Origin: Burkholderiales bacterium
Lineage (GTDB): Bacteria > Pseudomonadota > Gammaproteobacteria > Burkholderiales > Thiobacillaceae
Reading direction: 5' to 3'
Assembly: GCA_005790965.1 (NCBI GenBank)
Contig: SXTL01000060.1
Location: forward strand, 1-35,446
DNA: 35,446 bases
The number at the start of each line of letters is the position of its first letter. Position 1 is the first letter of the stretch. The notes beneath the pieces are model-generated. The model saw nothing but the letters and a program-made list of their open reading frames with translations. It did no database searches and was not told the origin of the DNA. Below, in pieces: positions 21,039-32,457 of the stretch. A program made the position numbers and the translations under genes.

Positions 21039-22198
21039 GCCGGCCTCCCGCCACGCATCAACAGCCGATTCTCGTAATCCACCCGCAACACCAAGGCGAT
21101 TGCCAGACAATTAACCAGCAGGCCGGAGCCGCCGTAACTCATCAGCGGCAGGGTCAGTCCCTTGGCCGGCAGAGCCCCCAGATTGACCCCAATATTGATA
21201 AAGCACTGCGCACCCAGCCAGACCGCGACCCCTTGCGCTACCAGGGCCTGAAAATTCCGTCCCATCAAGGAGGCTTGCCACCCAATGGAAATGGCCCGCC
21301 AAATCACCCAAGCGAAAAGGCCCATGACCACCACTATCCCCAGCGCGCCGAGCTCTTCACCCAAAATGGCGATCAGGAAATCGGTGTGCGCCTCGGGCAG
21401 ATAGGCCAATTTCTCGACGCTCTCGCCCAATCCCACGCCCAGCCAGCCACCACGCCCCACCGCCATCAAGGCATGCGTGACCTGATATCCCGCACCGAGA
21501 GGATCACCCCACGGGTCCATGAAGTTCATCATCCGTACCAAGCGGTAGGGGTTGGCCTGAACGAGAGTAATCACTCCCAGAACCACCAGAACCAACAAGA
21601 ATAGAAACAAACGCAGATTCAGTCCGCCCAGGAACAAAATGCCCATGGCGATAGCCACGATAACCAGCGTAGCCCCTAAATCGGGCTCCATCTGCAACAG
21701 GCCGGTGATGAGCAACATGACCAGAAACATGGGCAGAAAACCCTTTTGAATACTGCCCATGAGCGCGGCTTTGCGCACCGTGTAGTCTGCTGCGTAAATA
21801 ACCGTGGCCAGCTTCATAAGTTCCGATGGCTGAAAATTGCCGAGCGGGCCAAGACTAATCCAGCGCCAACTGCCCTTTACTTCGCGCCCAATGCCCGGCA
21901 CGAAGACCAGTACCAGAAGGGCTGTCGACACCAAAAAAAGGATAGGTGCGGCCTTCTGCCACGCCGCAGACGGGAGGCGGAAGAGGGCCATAGCGGCCGT
22001 GATCGCAATCAGCAACGAAACGCTGTGACGGAGCAGGTAATGTTGCGCGCTGTGGTTAGCCGTGCGCGCCTCAGCGATGCTGATCGAAGAGGAATAGACC
22101 ATCACCAGACCCAGAGCAAGCAGCCCCGTAACCACCCAGAACAAGGCCATGTCATAGGGCTGCAGCGTAGTGCGCTTCAAGGCGGCGTTATAAAACAT
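21035..22198 (-). CDS. ftsW: Lipid II polymerase / cell division protein FtsW
   Basis: [15 protein letters not shown]...[31 protein letters not shown]...[16 protein letters not shown]...[15 protein letters not shown]. Confidence 0.97.
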   Translation of the reverse strand: MFYNAALKRTTLQPYDMALFWVVTGLLALGLVMVYSSSISIAEARTANHSAQHYLLRHSVSLLIAITAAMALFRLPSAAWQKAAPILFLVSTALLVLVFVPGIGREVKGSWRWISLGPLGNFQPSELMKLATVIYAADYTVRKAALMGSIQKGFLPMFLVMLLITGLLQMEPDLGATLVIVAIAMGILFLGGLNLRLFLFLLVLVVLGVITLVQANPYRLVRMMNFMDPWGDPLGAGYQVTHALMAVGRGGWLGVGLGESVEKLAYLPEAHTDFLIAILGEELGALGIVVVMGLFAWVIWRAISIGWQASLMGRNFQALVAQGVAVWLGAQCFINIGVNLGALPAKGLTLPLMSYGGSGLLVNCLAIALVLRVDYENRLLMRGGRPA

Positions 22199-23549
22199 GC
22201 GCCACCTCCTCTTTCAGCACCTCAGCCTTGAATACCTCGGCACGGTGCACATAGTTACGGAACTGATCCCAAGATGCGCAGGCCGGTGAAAGCAATACCA
22301 CATCGCCCGGTTGGGCTAAAGTGCGGGCTGCCGCCACGGCCCTCTCCAAGGTCTCACATTGCTGAACCGAGGCCCGCGGCCCCAAGGCAGACTCAATCAG
22401 TCGAGCATCACGGCCAATCAGCAACACGGCGCGCGCGTGACGCGCTGCCTCGCGGAGCGGCGAGAAGTCCTGACCCTTGCCATCCCCCCCCGCAATCAAG
22501 ATTACCGGCTGAGTAAAACCCTTCAGCGCGGCCTCAGTCGCGCCCACATTCGTGCCTTTGGAATCGTCGTACCATGTCACGCCGTTGATCTCAGCCACCC
22601 TTTCAACACGATGCGGCAAGCCCCTGAAAGTACGCAACGCCGGTAACAGCTGCTCATAAGACAGGGCGATGGCACGACACAATGCCAACGCGGCTAGGGC
22701 GTTGGCAGCATTGTGCAAGCCCGCAATAGGCAACTCGCCAACCGGACATAAAGTCGTTGCGCCCTCGGCCAGCCAGAGCACTCCTTGCTCGCGCACGACG
22801 CCGTATTCCAGCTTGTCTGCATTCAACCCGAAACTGCGCATATCACGGCCTGAATTGGCCAGCGCTGCAGCCGGTGCATCATCCCGATTGACGATCTGCA
22901 CGGCGGCATGAGCGTAGATGCGCGCCTTAGCGGCCGCGTAACCGTCCATGCCGTCATAACGGTCGAGATGATCTTCGGATAAGTTCAGCACCGTAGCCGC
23001 CGCGGGTTTCAGAGTGTGTGTGGTTTCCAGCTGGAAACTGGACAGTTCCAGTACCCACACCTCCGGGCGATGTCCGGCCAGGAGTGCGTCCAACACCGGC
23101 AGACCGATATTTCCAGCCACGACGGTTTTCTTGCCGGTCGCCGCGCAGAGATGCCCAACCAGACTGGTGACGGTACTCTTGCCGTTGGAACCGGTGATGG
23201 CAATAACCTGGCTGGCATCCCCCGCAATGGCGCGGGCGAAAAGCTCGACATCACCCACAATGTCTTTTCCCGCCTTGGCCGCAGCGGCAATCTCGGGCGT
23301 AGCCACAGCAACGCCAGGACTGACCACAATCATCTCGGCCCAAGTGAAATCGGCGCTGTCGAACCGTCCCAGGGTCAGCGCCTCTGCCGGCAAAATCGAG
23401 GCATGCGGCGGGAGTTCGCGTGAGTCCGTGCCGCGTACCACAGCCCCTTGCGCTAATAACCAGCGCACGCAGGACGCACCGGTATCACCCAGCCCTACAA
23501 CCAGGGCCTTGATAGCGGTGCTGTCTGTGCGTGTGCAGGCCATGTTCAT
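22188..23549 (-). CDS. murD: UDP-N-acetylmuramoylalanine--D-glutamate ligase
   Basis: [28 protein letters not shown]...[14 protein letters not shown]...[25 protein letters not shown]...[12 protein letters not shown]. Confidence 0.98.
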   Translation of the reverse strand: MNMACTRTDSTAIKALVVGLGDTGASCVRWLLAQGAVVRGTDSRELPPHASILPAEALTLGRFDSADFTWAEMIVVSPGVAVATPEIAAAAKAGKDIVGDVELFARAIAGDASQVIAITGSNGKSTVTSLVGHLCAATGKKTVVAGNIGLPVLDALLAGHRPEVWVLELSSFQLETTHTLKPAAATVLNLSEDHLDRYDGMDGYAAAKARIYAHAAVQIVNRDDAPAAALANSGRDMRSFGLNADKLEYGVVREQGVLWLAEGATTLCPVGELPIAGLHNAANALAALALCRAIALSYEQLLPALRTFRGLPHRVERVAEINGVTWYDDSKGTNVGATEAALKGFTQPVILIAGGDGKGQDFSPLREAARHARAVLLIGRDARLIESALGPRASVQQCETLERAVAAARTLAQPGDVVLLSPACASWDQFRNYVHRAEVFKAEVLKEEVAHVL

Positions 23550-24631
23550 CGCAGCTTCAAGGTAGACAGGCCGATCAATACCAGCATCATCGAGATAATC
23601 CAGAAGCGCACCACGACCTGGTTCTCTTTCCAGCCCTTGATCTCGAAGTGGTGGTGGATAGGCGCCATCAGGAAGACGCGCTTGCCGCGCAATTTGTAGC
23701 TGGCGACTTGAATCATCACCGACACCGTTTCAGCGACGAACACGCCCCCCATGATGAACAACACAATTTCCTGCCGTACGATGACTGCGATCACCCCCAG
23801 CCCGCCCCCCAAGGCCAGCGCCCCGACATCACCCATGAACACCTCGGCGGGATAGGCGTTGAACCACAGGAAGGCAAGCCCTGCGCCAACGATGGCGGAG
23901 CAAATGATGACCAGTTCGCCGGCACCTGGAATGAAGGGCAGAGCCAAATATTTGGCAAACACGGCATGGCCCGCGACATAGGCAAAAATGCCCAACGCAC
24001 CGCCCACCATCACCGTTGGCAGGATGGCCAGGCCGTCTGCACCGTCAGTCAGATTGACTGCGTTGCTGGCGCCGACGATGACGAAGTAGGCGAGAATCAC
24101 AAAACCGACCGTCCCCAACGGAATGGCGACTTCCTTGAAGAAAGGCACGATCAGCTCGGTTTGAGCCGGCAGGTGGGCGGAGTAAGCCAACCACAGCGCC
24201 ACAATCAGCGCGATCACCGACTGCCAGAAATATTTCCAGCGCGAGGCCAGGCCCTTCGGATCGCGATACACCACCTTGCGCCAGTCATCGACCCACCCGA
24301 CGATGCCAAAGCCGATTAAAGTCACCAGCGTGGCCCACACATAGCGGCTGGAGAGATCTGCCCACAGCAGCGTCGTCAAGGTAATGGCGACCAAGATCAG
24401 CACGCCGCCCATAGTCGGGGTGCCTTGCTTAACAAGATGGGTTTGCGGGCCGTCGGTACGCACGGCTTGACCGACTTTTTTGGCCGCCAGCCAGCGAATC
24501 AAGGCTGGACCGATGAGGAAAGAAATCGCCAGCGCGGTCAGCGCCGCCAGCACCGCTCGCAGGGTGATGTACTGGAACACATTGAAGGCGCGCACATCGT
24601 GGCCAAGCCACTGAGCCAGCATTAAGAACAT
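23546..24631 (-). CDS. mraY: Phospho-N-acetylmuramoyl-pentapeptide transferase
   Basis: [11 protein letters not shown]...[14 protein letters not shown]...[23 protein letters not shown]...[22 protein letters not shown]. Start may instead be the ATG at 24622. Confidence 0.98.
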   Translation of the reverse strand: MFLMLAQWLGHDVRAFNVFQYITLRAVLAALTALAISFLIGPALIRWLAAKKVGQAVRTDGPQTHLVKQGTPTMGGVLILVAITLTTLLWADLSSRYVWATLVTLIGFGIVGWVDDWRKVVYRDPKGLASRWKYFWQSVIALIVALWLAYSAHLPAQTELIVPFFKEVAIPLGTVGFVILAYFVIVGASNAVNLTDGADGLAILPTVMVGGALGIFAYVAGHAVFAKYLALPFIPGAGELVIICSAIVGAGLAFLWFNAYPAEVFMGDVGALALGGGLGVIAVIVRQEIVLFIMGGVFVAETVSVMIQVASYKLRGKRVFLMAPIHHHFEIKGWKENQVVVRFWIISMMLVLIGLSTLKLR

Positions 24632-25965
24632 CGTTTTGCCTCCACAAAGGATTGCACCACGCGCTCCATCTTCATGAAGCGCGAACCCTTTACCAGCACC
24701 GTCACCTGTGGACCCAGCGCTTGTTCCACACCCGCCAGCAGATCTTCGATCAACTCAAAATGCTGACCACCCTCGCCAAAGGCGCGTGCCGCATGAACCG
24801 CCAAAGCACCGAAGGCCAGAAGGCGATGGATGCCAGCCGCCCTCGCGCGTTGACCAATCTCTGCATGTAAAGCGGCGGCGTCTGGCCCCAATTCGCCCAT
24901 TTCGCCCAGCACCAGAATCCGCGTCCCTGGCAAGGCGGCCAGTACGGCGATTGCCGCCGACACGGAATCAGGATTGGCGTTGTAGGTGTCGTCGATCAGG
25001 CGCGCACCGAGAATGCAGTCGTGTATCTGCAGGCGCCCCTTAACCCCGGCATAGCCCGCCAGCCCCCGCGCCACCGCATCGGTTGATGCCCCCAGCGCCA
25101 AGGCCGCCGCCGTAGCCGCCGCCGCGTTGCGCAGGTTGTGTTCACCTAACACGGCGAGGGTGGTTTCGATCCGGCCTTGTGGGGTCTCGAGCGTGAGCGC
25201 CGTGCCATTGCGCTCGGCCCGCACATCCGCACTGTCACCCAGCCCAAAGGTCCGGATCGGATGGGCACCGGCCAGTTCGCGCCACAACCCCGCATGAGCA
25301 TCGTCGGCGTTGACGATGGCCGTGCCATCGGCACGCAGCCCGGCATAAATCTCCCCCTTCGCGCGTGCCACTGCCTCAACCGTGCCCAGTCCGGCCAGGT
25401 GCGCGCGCTGGGCATTGTTGACCAGAGCGACATCCGGAGCAGCGATGCGGGTCAGGTAAGCCAATTCGCCGGGGTGGTTCATACCCATCTCAGCAACGCA
25501 GTAGCGATGCCCAGGCCTCAACTTGAGCAGGGTCAGCGGCAGGCCATAATCGTTGTTGAGATTGCCCTCCGTTGCCAGCACAGCGTCCTCACCGACCGCC
25601 GCGCGCAAGATTGCCGCTGTCATTTCCTTGACCGTGGTTTTGCCATTGCTGCCGGTAATCGCCACCAGCCTGGCCGGCATCTGACGGCGATGCCAGGCCG
25701 CGAGTTGACCCAAACCAATCCGGGTATCCGCCACCACGATAGCGGGCGCCACCGCCAAGCCCGCATCAGCGGCAATCATCACGGCTGCGGCCCCCCGCGC
25801 CAGCACATCGGCCACAAACTGGTGCGCATCAAAGCGTTCGCCGCGCAAGGCAACAAACAAGGCCCCGGCGACATCGCCACGACTGTCGGTGACGACGCGA
25901 TCCCACGCGACATCGGCACCGCTGGCGTGTGCCTCCAATGCAGCGGCGACTTCAAGCAATCTCAT
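24622..25965 (-). CDS. murF: UDP-N-acetylmuramoyl-tripeptide--D-alanyl-D-alanine ligase
   Basis: [27 protein letters not shown]...[14 protein letters not shown]...[11 protein letters not shown]...[16 protein letters not shown]. Confidence 0.97.
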   Translation of the reverse strand: MRLLEVAAALEAHASGADVAWDRVVTDSRGDVAGALFVALRGERFDAHQFVADVLARGAAAVMIAADAGLAVAPAIVVADTRIGLGQLAAWHRRQMPARLVAITGSNGKTTVKEMTAAILRAAVGEDAVLATEGNLNNDYGLPLTLLKLRPGHRYCVAEMGMNHPGELAYLTRIAAPDVALVNNAQRAHLAGLGTVEAVARAKGEIYAGLRADGTAIVNADDAHAGLWRELAGAHPIRTFGLGDSADVRAERNGTALTLETPQGRIETTLAVLGEHNLRNAAAATAAALALGASTDAVARGLAGYAGVKGRLQIHDCILGARLIDDTYNANPDSVSAAIAVLAALPGTRILVLGEMGELGPDAAALHAEIGQRARAAGIHRLLAFGALAVHAARAFGEGGQHFELIEDLLAGVEQALGPQVTVLVKGSRFMKMERVVQSFVEAKRCS

Positions 25966-27421
25966 GGGTATTTCCTCGGGTTTTCAATGCCTGCCGGGCG
26001 ACCACGGCATCGGAGAACGGCAAGCGTTGACCGCCAATTTCCTGGTAATCCTCGTGGCCCTTACCAGCAATCAGAACCACATCGTCGGCTTCAGCTTCAG
26101 CGATGGCCGCGAGAATGGCTGCCCCGCGATCGACCAGAGCGCGCTGCCCGCTCGGCATGGCCACCATGATGTCGTTCAGAATGGTCTGCGGATCTTCATG
26201 CCGCGGGTTGTCACTGGTCACAATGGCGCAATCTGCGCCTTGGGCGACGGCCGCCCCCATCAAAGGCCGCTTGCCGCGATCTCGCCCACCACCACAGCCA
26301 AACACACAACACAGGCGGCCCGGAGTAATCGGCCGCAAGGTGGCCAACACCTTCTCTAGGGCATCCGGGGTGTGGGCATAGTCAATGATCACTCGCGGGC
26401 AACCCGCTTCGCGCGGCATGACCTGCAAGCGACCCGTCACCGGCGCAAGTTGTTCCAGTTGCGCCACCACCTCGGTCAGTGACACGCCACTTGCGAGCAA
26501 GGCCCCGCCAACCGCCAGCAGATTTTCAGCATTAAAGCGGCCCAACAGCGGTGAGCGCACGGCCAAAGCGCCCCATGGCGTAACCAGCGTGAAGCGCACA
26601 CCATCGGCATCCATCTGCAAGGCCTCGGTATGGATGTCGCCCTGATCAATGCCGTAAGTCAGCACCTGCGGCACACGCCCTTCGAGTTCACGAGCCAAGC
26701 GTGCGCCCAGCGCATCGTCGGCATTGAGCACGGCGGCTTTGAGTCCAGGCCAAGCAAACAGGCGGGCCTTTGCGGCGGCATAAGTGTCCATGTCGCCGTG
26801 ATAATCGAGGTGATCGCGCGACAGGTTGGTCAGCACAGCCACAGCAAAATGCATCCCCGCTACGCGACCTTGATCGAGCGCATGTGAAGACACCTCCATG
26901 GCCAGCGCCACGGCCCCCGCATCGGCAAATCCGGCCAGCAGGCCCTGCAAAGTGACCGCATCGGGCGTGGTGTGGCTACTGCCTTGCAGCGCATTGACGA
27001 AGCCGTTGCCCAGCGTGCCGACGATCGCCGTCTTGCGGCCAACCCGCGTCAGCGCCTCGGCTATCCAATGCGAACATGAGGTTTTGCCGTTGGTACCCGT
27101 GACCGCAATGCTCCACAACCGGCCAGACGGATCGCCATACCAGTCGACCGCCAACTCGGCGGCCACATGGGTCAAGCCCTGCAGCGCAAAGTTCTCCACC
27201 CGGACCTCGGACGGCCACGCAAAATCGGCCGGTTCCCAGACCACGGCGGCGGCACCGGCCTCGACGGCGGCAGCAATGTGGGCGCGGCCATCATGCACCG
27301 CGCCGGGCCAGGCCAGGAAAATGTCGCCGGGCCGCACGCGGCGGCTGTCTGCGCTCAGATGCGCGCCTGGCGAATGCTCACGCAAGGCGGCAATCAGGGT
27401 GTCGAGCTTGGCATCCGTCAT
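25952..27421 (-). CDS. murE: UDP-N-acetylmuramoyl-L-alanyl-D-glutamate--2,6-diaminopimelate ligase
   Basis: SADSRRVRPGDIFLAWPG...VTGTNGKTSCSHWIAEAL...VDYAHTPDALE-type IDYAHTPDALEKVL...TSDNPRHEDPQTI (DNPR motif). Confidence 0.97.
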   Translation of the reverse strand: MTDAKLDTLIAALREHSPGAHLSADSRRVRPGDIFLAWPGAVHDGRAHIAAAVEAGAAAVVWEPADFAWPSEVRVENFALQGLTHVAAELAVDWYGDPSGRLWSIAVTGTNGKTSCSHWIAEALTRVGRKTAIVGTLGNGFVNALQGSSHTTPDAVTLQGLLAGFADAGAVALAMEVSSHALDQGRVAGMHFAVAVLTNLSRDHLDYHGDMDTYAAAKARLFAWPGLKAAVLNADDALGARLARELEGRVPQVLTYGIDQGDIHTEALQMDADGVRFTLVTPWGALAVRSPLLGRFNAENLLAVGGALLASGVSLTEVVAQLEQLAPVTGRLQVMPREAGCPRVIIDYAHTPDALEKVLATLRPITPGRLCCVFGCGGGRDRGKRPLMGAAVAQGADCAIVTSDNPRHEDPQTILNDIMVAMPSGQRALVDRGAAILAAIAEAEADDVVLIAGKGHEDYQEIGGQRLPFSDAVVARQALKTRGNTHEIA

Positions 27422-29145
27422 ACCGCCTCCGCCACCACCGGCGTGCGCACCGGCGGCAAAGATTCCATCGGCGCATCCGGCGGCAAAGCGAGGAAGCGCA
27501 AGGTGCCAGCCATGATGCGCGAGAACACCGGCGCGGCTACCTCACCTGCGTAGTAAGCGCCCGTGCTCGGCTCATCTACCATAACGGCGATGACCACGCG
27601 CGGGTCGGAGGCCGGGGCCATACCGACAAAAGAGGCGTAATAGCGATTGCCAGCAAAAGAGCCATCAATCAACTTGTGGGCAGTACCCGTCTTGCCGGCC
27701 ACGCGATATCCCGGCACACGCGCCTTGGGTGCCGTCCCCCCCTCCTGCGTCACCATCTCCAGCATCACGCGCACCTGTTGTGCCGTCGCTTGGCTAATCA
27801 CCCGCTCACCCGCGACCGGAGCACTGCGTTTCTCCACTGTCAGCGGCATCAACAAACCATCATTGGCGAAAATGGTATACGCCCGCGCCAGTTGCAGCAG
27901 GCTGATCGAGAGGCCGTGGCCATAGGCGAGCGTGCCTTTTTCGATCGGCAACCACTTGGTTTTTAGGCCCCGCAACTGGCCACGCGTCTCGCCCGGTAGG
28001 CCCGAGCCCGGCAGCTTGCCAAAGCCGCTGCGGGTATAGATGTCATGGATATCGCTATCACGCATACTGCCCGCGATCTTGGCCATCACGACATTGCTCG
28101 ACACCTGTATAGCCTCCGCCACACTGATGACCCCTTTGGGATGGGTATCGCGAATCTGTTTGCCCGAGAGCACCAAATTCTCGCTGGCGTCATAGCGACT
28201 CGCCGGTTTAACAATGCCCCGTTCAAGCGCCGCCGAAATAAAGATCGGCTTCATGGTCGAACCCGGTTCAAAGGCATCGACTACGGCATGATTGCGAGCC
28301 AGCGCTTGGGTCATCGTCGCACGATCATTCGGGTTGTAGGCCGGATAATTAGCAACAGCCAAAATCTCGCCCGTGCGGGCATCCAAAACCACGGCACTGG
28401 CTCCTTTGGCGCGGAATTTTTCATACGCCGCCTGTAGTTCCCGGTAGGCCAGATACTGAATCTGCGAATTGAGGCTAAGGGTCAAATCCCGCCCATGTTT
28501 GGGCAGACGAACGAGATCCAGCTCCTCGACAACATTGCCCGATCGATCGCGAATAACCGACTGCAGTCCAGGCACTCCGGCTAGCACCGATTGATAGGAA
28601 AACTCGATGCCTTCCAGGCCCTTGTCTTCCACATTGGTCACACCAAGAACCTGCGCCATCGTGTAGCCTGCCGTGTAATAACGACGATATTCCGGCTGGC
28701 TACTCACCCCTTTGATCTTGAGCGCCATCACGGCCTCTGCTTCCTCTGCAGGCACTTGCCGACGCAGATAGACAAAACGGGCTTTCTTGTCGCGCACCAA
28801 ACGCTCTAGCCAGGCCCGATTGATCGTCAAACCCATCGCCAGTTGCGTGATCTGAGCGGGCGTCATCTCCGCCTCACGCGCATTAAGCACAATGGCGGCG
28901 GCCGGAATGCTAATCGCCAGATGCGCCCCGCGGGCATCCAGCAGCATGCCCCGGTGGGCCGGAATCTCAACTTTTCGTTTAACACGCAGGTCGCTCTGTT
29001 TGACCAGAAAGTCTTTCTCAAAGACTTGCATATAGAAGAGGCGGCCCACTAACCCGATCAGCGCACCAAAAATCAGCAGCATGACGACCTGCATGCGCCA
29101 GCGCTGCAGGTCGATCTTCATGGAGGGCGAACGCCGCGCTTTCAT
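27418..29145 (-). CDS. ftsI: Peptidoglycan D,D-transpeptidase FtsI (PBP3)
   Basis: VDAFEPGSTMKPIFISAALE (SxxK), SSN, GKTGTAHK (KTGT), N-terminal TM. Confidence 0.97.
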   Translation of the reverse strand: MKARRSPSMKIDLQRWRMQVVMLLIFGALIGLVGRLFYMQVFEKDFLVKQSDLRVKRKVEIPAHRGMLLDARGAHLAISIPAAAIVLNAREAEMTPAQITQLAMGLTINRAWLERLVRDKKARFVYLRRQVPAEEAEAVMALKIKGVSSQPEYRRYYTAGYTMAQVLGVTNVEDKGLEGIEFSYQSVLAGVPGLQSVIRDRSGNVVEELDLVRLPKHGRDLTLSLNSQIQYLAYRELQAAYEKFRAKGASAVVLDARTGEILAVANYPAYNPNDRATMTQALARNHAVVDAFEPGSTMKPIFISAALERGIVKPASRYDASENLVLSGKQIRDTHPKGVISVAEAIQVSSNVVMAKIAGSMRDSDIHDIYTRSGFGKLPGSGLPGETRGQLRGLKTKWLPIEKGTLAYGHGLSISLLQLARAYTIFANDGLLMPLTVEKRSAPVAGERVISQATAQQVRVMLEMVTQEGGTAPKARVPGYRVAGKTGTAHKLIDGSFAGNRYYASFVGMAPASDPRVVIAVMVDEPSTGAYYAGEVAAPVFSRIMAGTLRFLALPPDAPMESLPPVRTPVVAEAV

Positions 29146-29471
29146 TGCACCACCCCAGACCCAGCCGAACTTGGCCCCGAAGCGTTTGCTGCCCCGCTAT
29201 TCAACTCAGGCTCCGCCGACAACACCCGAATACGGGAGGTATCCGGGTTGCTCATCCCAAGACGCTGTGTCGCGATCGCCTCAACCTTGTGGTACATGGC
29301 CCAACTCGCTTGCTTGAGCAGGAGCCGTTCCCACTCCACCTCAAGGTCGCGTCCCACTTTTTGCGCTTGCTGCAATTCCAAAAACAACTTGCGCGCCTCA
29401 TGGCGCGCGGTCACTACAGCCAGTGCGCTGACCGTAATGAGCAGCACAAGGAAGATATCGACCCGGGTCAT
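29142..29471 (-). CDS. ftsL: Cell division protein FtsL
   Basis: 109 aa, short N-terminal TM, coiled-coil-like region, [28 protein letters not shown]; position between rsmH and ftsI. Confidence 0.92.
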   Translation of the reverse strand: MTRVDIFLVLLITVSALAVVTARHEARKLFLELQQAQKVGRDLEVEWERLLLKQASWAMYHKVEAIATQRLGMSNPDTSRIRVLSAEPELNSGAANASGPSSAGSGVVQ

Positions 29472-30409
29472 GACAGACCCCGCCGCTCGGCCACTCTCAA
29501 CACCGCGCTACGAGCTCGTGGATTGCGGCGCAATTCTTCAGCACTCGCCCGCATGGCCTTGCCCACCAAAGTCAAACGCCCTGGTGGCAAGAGATGCGCC
29601 GGCATCGGCACCTCGGCAGGAATCTGCGGCCCCTGCGCCTCGGTACGCATAAATTGCTTGACTTGACGATCCTCGAGCGAATGGAAACTGATCACCGCCA
29701 GCCTCCCGCCGGGACCCAACGCGGCCAACGCCTGCGGGAGAACCTCCGCCAGTTCTTCAAGTTCGCGGTTAATGTAAATCCGCACAGCCTGAAAGGTGCG
29801 CGTCGCCGGATCCTGACCGGGCTCGCGCGTACGGACAGCGCGCTGACAGATCTCGGCCAACTGCCGCGTGCGCAGCAATGGCTCTTGCTGGCGCGCTTCG
29901 ACAATCGCCTTTGCAACCCGGCGAGCAAACCGCTCCTCGCCGTAATCACGCACCACCTCGGCAATCTCGGTCTCTGACGCCAGCGCCAACCACTGCGCCG
30001 CGCTCATCCCCGTCGTGGTATCCATGCGCATGTCGAGTGGGGCGTCGCCGCGGAAACTGAAGCCCCGTTCGGTTTGATCGATCTGCGGGCTGGAAACGCC
30101 GATGTCGAGCAGAATGCCATCGACCTGAGTCATTCCCATAGCCTGCAGGGTCTCCGCCAGACGGCTGAAAGGGGCGTGAACGATCTGGAAACGCGGGTCG
30201 CTGTGCGCCAATACCTGGCCCTCGGCGATGGCTTGCAGATCGCGATCCAGCGCGATCAGGCGCCCCTCTGGTCCCAGGGCGGCCAGAATGGCGCGGCTGT
30301 GACCGCCCCGACCAAAGGTGGCATCGACATAAACCCCATTGGCGCGGATGGCCAAAGCGGCGACCGCCTCCGTCAACAAGACGGGAATATGAGCGGCGGG
30401 CAGGTTCAC
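29468..30409 (-). CDS. rsmH: 16S rRNA (cytosine(1402)-N(4))-methyltransferase
   Basis: [36 protein letters not shown]...[33 protein letters not shown]. Confidence 0.98.
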   Translation of the reverse strand: MNLPAAHIPVLLTEAVAALAIRANGVYVDATFGRGGHSRAILAALGPEGRLIALDRDLQAIAEGQVLAHSDPRFQIVHAPFSRLAETLQAMGMTQVDGILLDIGVSSPQIDQTERGFSFRGDAPLDMRMDTTTGMSAAQWLALASETEIAEVVRDYGEERFARRVAKAIVEARQQEPLLRTRQLAEICQRAVRTREPGQDPATRTFQAVRIYINRELEELAEVLPQALAALGPGGRLAVISFHSLEDRQVKQFMRTEAQGPQIPAEVPMPAHLLPPGRLTLVGKAMRASAEELRRNPRARSAVLRVAERRGLS

Positions 30410-30876
30410 AGCGAAAAGTCCCTGAGCTCATCCGGGATATCTCCTGCCTGCATGGCTGCCGCCAGTTGCCCCGGCAGTTCGTTGGCCGAAGCGTACAACG
30501 CCGTCCAGGCCGTCTCCGACCAGATCTCAAATTTGTTGCCCTGACCGACCAGAACGGCCCCCTTGTCCAGCCCCACCCGCTCGCGCAGAGCCGCAGGCAA
30601 CAAGATACGCCCGGCCGCATCTAATTCCACATCAGCCGCCGAGCCGACCAAGACGCGCTGCATCAGACGGCTGACCGGGTTAAAACTGGGCAAGGCATTG
30701 AGCTTGCGCTCAATCGGCTCCCATTCCGGGAAGGGATAGAGCAGCAGGCAGGAAGAAGGATCCAGCGTGACGATCAGGCGGCCGGCGCACTGCGCCTGCA
30801 ACAGCTCGCGATAACGCGCCGGAATGGCCAAACGACCCTTTCCGTCCAACGCCAGATGCGAATGACCCCTGAACAT
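30406..30876 (-). CDS. mraZ: Transcriptional regulator MraZ
   Basis: [26 protein letters not shown]...; second AbrB-like half [24 protein letters not shown]. Start set at the conserved MFRG rather than the ORF start 30939. Confidence 0.96.
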   Translation of the reverse strand: MFRGHSHLALDGKGRLAIPARYRELLQAQCAGRLIVTLDPSSCLLLYPFPEWEPIERKLNALPSFNPVSRLMQRVLVGSAADVELDAAGRILLPAALRERVGLDKGAVLVGQGNKFEIWSETAWTALYASANELPGQLAAAMQAGDIPDELRDFSL

Positions 30877-30901
30877 AGCGCGTATGCAGATGCCGGAAAC
30901 C

Positions 30902-30936
30902 ACCCCGACAACCCACTTTCTCCCACAAATCTCCAC
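30902..30936 (-). promoter_or_regulatory. MraZ operator: four GTGGR-type boxes at exact 10-bp period
   Basis: Minus strand GTGGA-GATTT-GTGGG-AGAAA-GTGGG-TTGTC-GGGGT; boxes on the plus strand at 30932-30936, 30922-30926, 30912-30916, 30902-30906. Confidence 0.85.
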
Positions 30937-30944
30937 CAAGCTGC

Positions 30945-30973
30945 ACTATAGGAAGCAGAAAACGGGTCGTCAA
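30945..30973 (-). promoter_or_regulatory. Sigma70-type promoter of mraZ/dcw operon
   Basis: Minus strand TTGACG (30968-30973), 17-nt spacer, TATAGT (30945-30950). Confidence 0.85.
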
Positions 30974-31154
30974 GTGAAATTTTCAATAGGGACAAGGACT
31001 TATGCAATCAGGCTGCCAGAATAAAACCGTCCAGATTATTATGTAAATGCGAGACAAACTTAATGTAAGTTATGAAATAACTCACCGATCTTCGGCAAGA
31101 CTGGTACATCACTACTAGCCAGAAAAGACCGTAGCAGGATCAAAAAACAAAAGG

Positions 31155-31542
31155 GAGGGGAGTTGGCCGATAAGCCGGGTTCTGTCGTGGACAGTCATTC
31201 ATCTGGGACCACGCTCGCGCGCCGCCTCGTGCAGCCTACCCGCAGACTCCGACGGGCCGCCGGTGTTCCGAAAAACATGTCTGCCTATTTGGCCTTGCTC
31301 CGGATGGGGTTTACCCGTCGGGACGGTTGCCCGCCCGACCGTGCGCTCTTACCGCACGATTTCACCCTTGCCTGTACTAACTTGCGTTAGCCATCGGCGG
31401 TATGTTTCTGTTGCACTGTCCGTCGCCTTGGGGCCTTGCGGCCTTATAGCGCCCAGGTGTTACCTGGCATCCTGCCCTGTGTAGCCCGGACTTTCCTCCC
31501 GCCACAAACAGGTGACGGGCGACTGTCTAGCCAACTCCGAGC
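31155..31542 (-). ncRNA. rnpB: RNase P RNA (type A-like)
   Basis: Minus strand: GGAGTTGGCTAGACAGTCGCC...GGGAGGAAAGTCCGGGCTACA...CAACAGAAACATACCGCCGATGG...GACAGAACCCGGCTTATCGGCCAACTCC; P1 GGAGTTGGC/GCCAACTCC closes the ends. Confidence 0.97.
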
Positions 31543-31564
31543 GGCAGTATAACCGCGCCAACCG

Positions 31565-32437
31565 TTAATCTGCGTCCTTATCTGCAGACAAGGACAAGGC
31601 CCGCGTATAGAGCGCTGATTTGTTGAACCCCGTGAGCCGGGCTGCCAATCGAGCCGACTGGCTGGGCGACAACTCCTCCATCAAGGTCGCCAACACTGCC
31701 TCGGCCCGCGCACCCTCGGCATCCGGGTCAGGTTCAGGAGCCACCACGACCAAGACAAATTCACCCCGCTGATGATCCGGATCAACCCGCAACCAGTCCG
31801 TCAGATCCCCTAACGCGGCGGCGTGAAACTGTTCAAAGTGTTTACTCACTTCCCGCCCCAAAAAGCAATGGCGGGTCGGCCCCAGTTCCTGAACCAGATC
31901 CGTCACAGTCTCTAGGATGCGATGCGGCGCCTCATAAAAAACCCAGGCGCAGGGCCGATCTCTCAGGCTAGCCAAGACCTTGCGCCGTGCCGCCGTTTTG
32001 GGCGGCAAAAAGCCGTGAAAACACCAGTCCCCTTCTATCCCGGCAACGGACAGGACGGCCGTCACAGCACTCGGTCCGGGCAGCGGAGTAATAACGAAAC
32101 CTGCCTGCCGTACGGCCTGCACAACGCGTGCGCCGGGATCGGAGATGCCCGGCGTTCCGGCATCAGAGACCAGCGCCACGCTATCGCCCGCTCCCAAAGC
32201 GGCAATAATTCGCGTCGCTGCCTCGCGTTCGTTGTGTTCGCGGCAGGACAACAGCGGAACCCGAATCCCGTAGGCGGCCAGCAAGGCCCCCGAGACCCGC
32301 GTATCCTCCGCTGCAACCAGTGCCACGCTACGCAGTACATCCAGGGCGCGCAAGCTGATGTCGCGCCGGTTGCCAATTGGCGTTGCTACGACATACAGTG
32401 TCGAAGGTCGGGCGGGCTGAGCATCATCGGGCATCAT
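31565..32437 (-). CDS. rsmI: 16S rRNA (cytidine(1402)-2'-O)-methyltransferase
   Basis: TLYVVATPIGNRRDISLRALDVLRSVALVAAEDTRVSGALLAAYGI...SDAGTPGISDPGARVV...PLPGPSAVTAVLSVAG. ORF extends to 32554; start set at MMPDDAQP. Confidence 0.96.
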   Translation of the reverse strand: MMPDDAQPARPSTLYVVATPIGNRRDISLRALDVLRSVALVAAEDTRVSGALLAAYGIRVPLLSCREHNEREAATRIIAALGAGDSVALVSDAGTPGISDPGARVVQAVRQAGFVITPLPGPSAVTAVLSVAGIEGDWCFHGFLPPKTAARRKVLASLRDRPCAWVFYEAPHRILETVTDLVQELGPTRHCFLGREVSKHFEQFHAAALGDLTDWLRVDPDHQRGEFVLVVVAPEPDPDAEGARAEAVLATLMEELSPSQSARLAARLTGFNKSALYTRALSLSADKDAD

Positions 32438-32457
32438 AAAGATGGGGGCAAGCAAGA

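Noticed and set aside
23531-24319. 262-aa plus-strand ORF antisense to mraY
   Set aside because: Same kind of polar shadow of a membrane protein; mraY assignment is unambiguous.
25177-26169. 330-aa plus-strand ORF antisense to murF/murE
   Set aside because: Shadow ORF crossing two well-supported genes.
31163-31484. Small plus-strand ORFs of 75 and 73 aa
   Set aside because: They fall within rnpB on the opposite strand; the sequence is explained by RNase P RNA.
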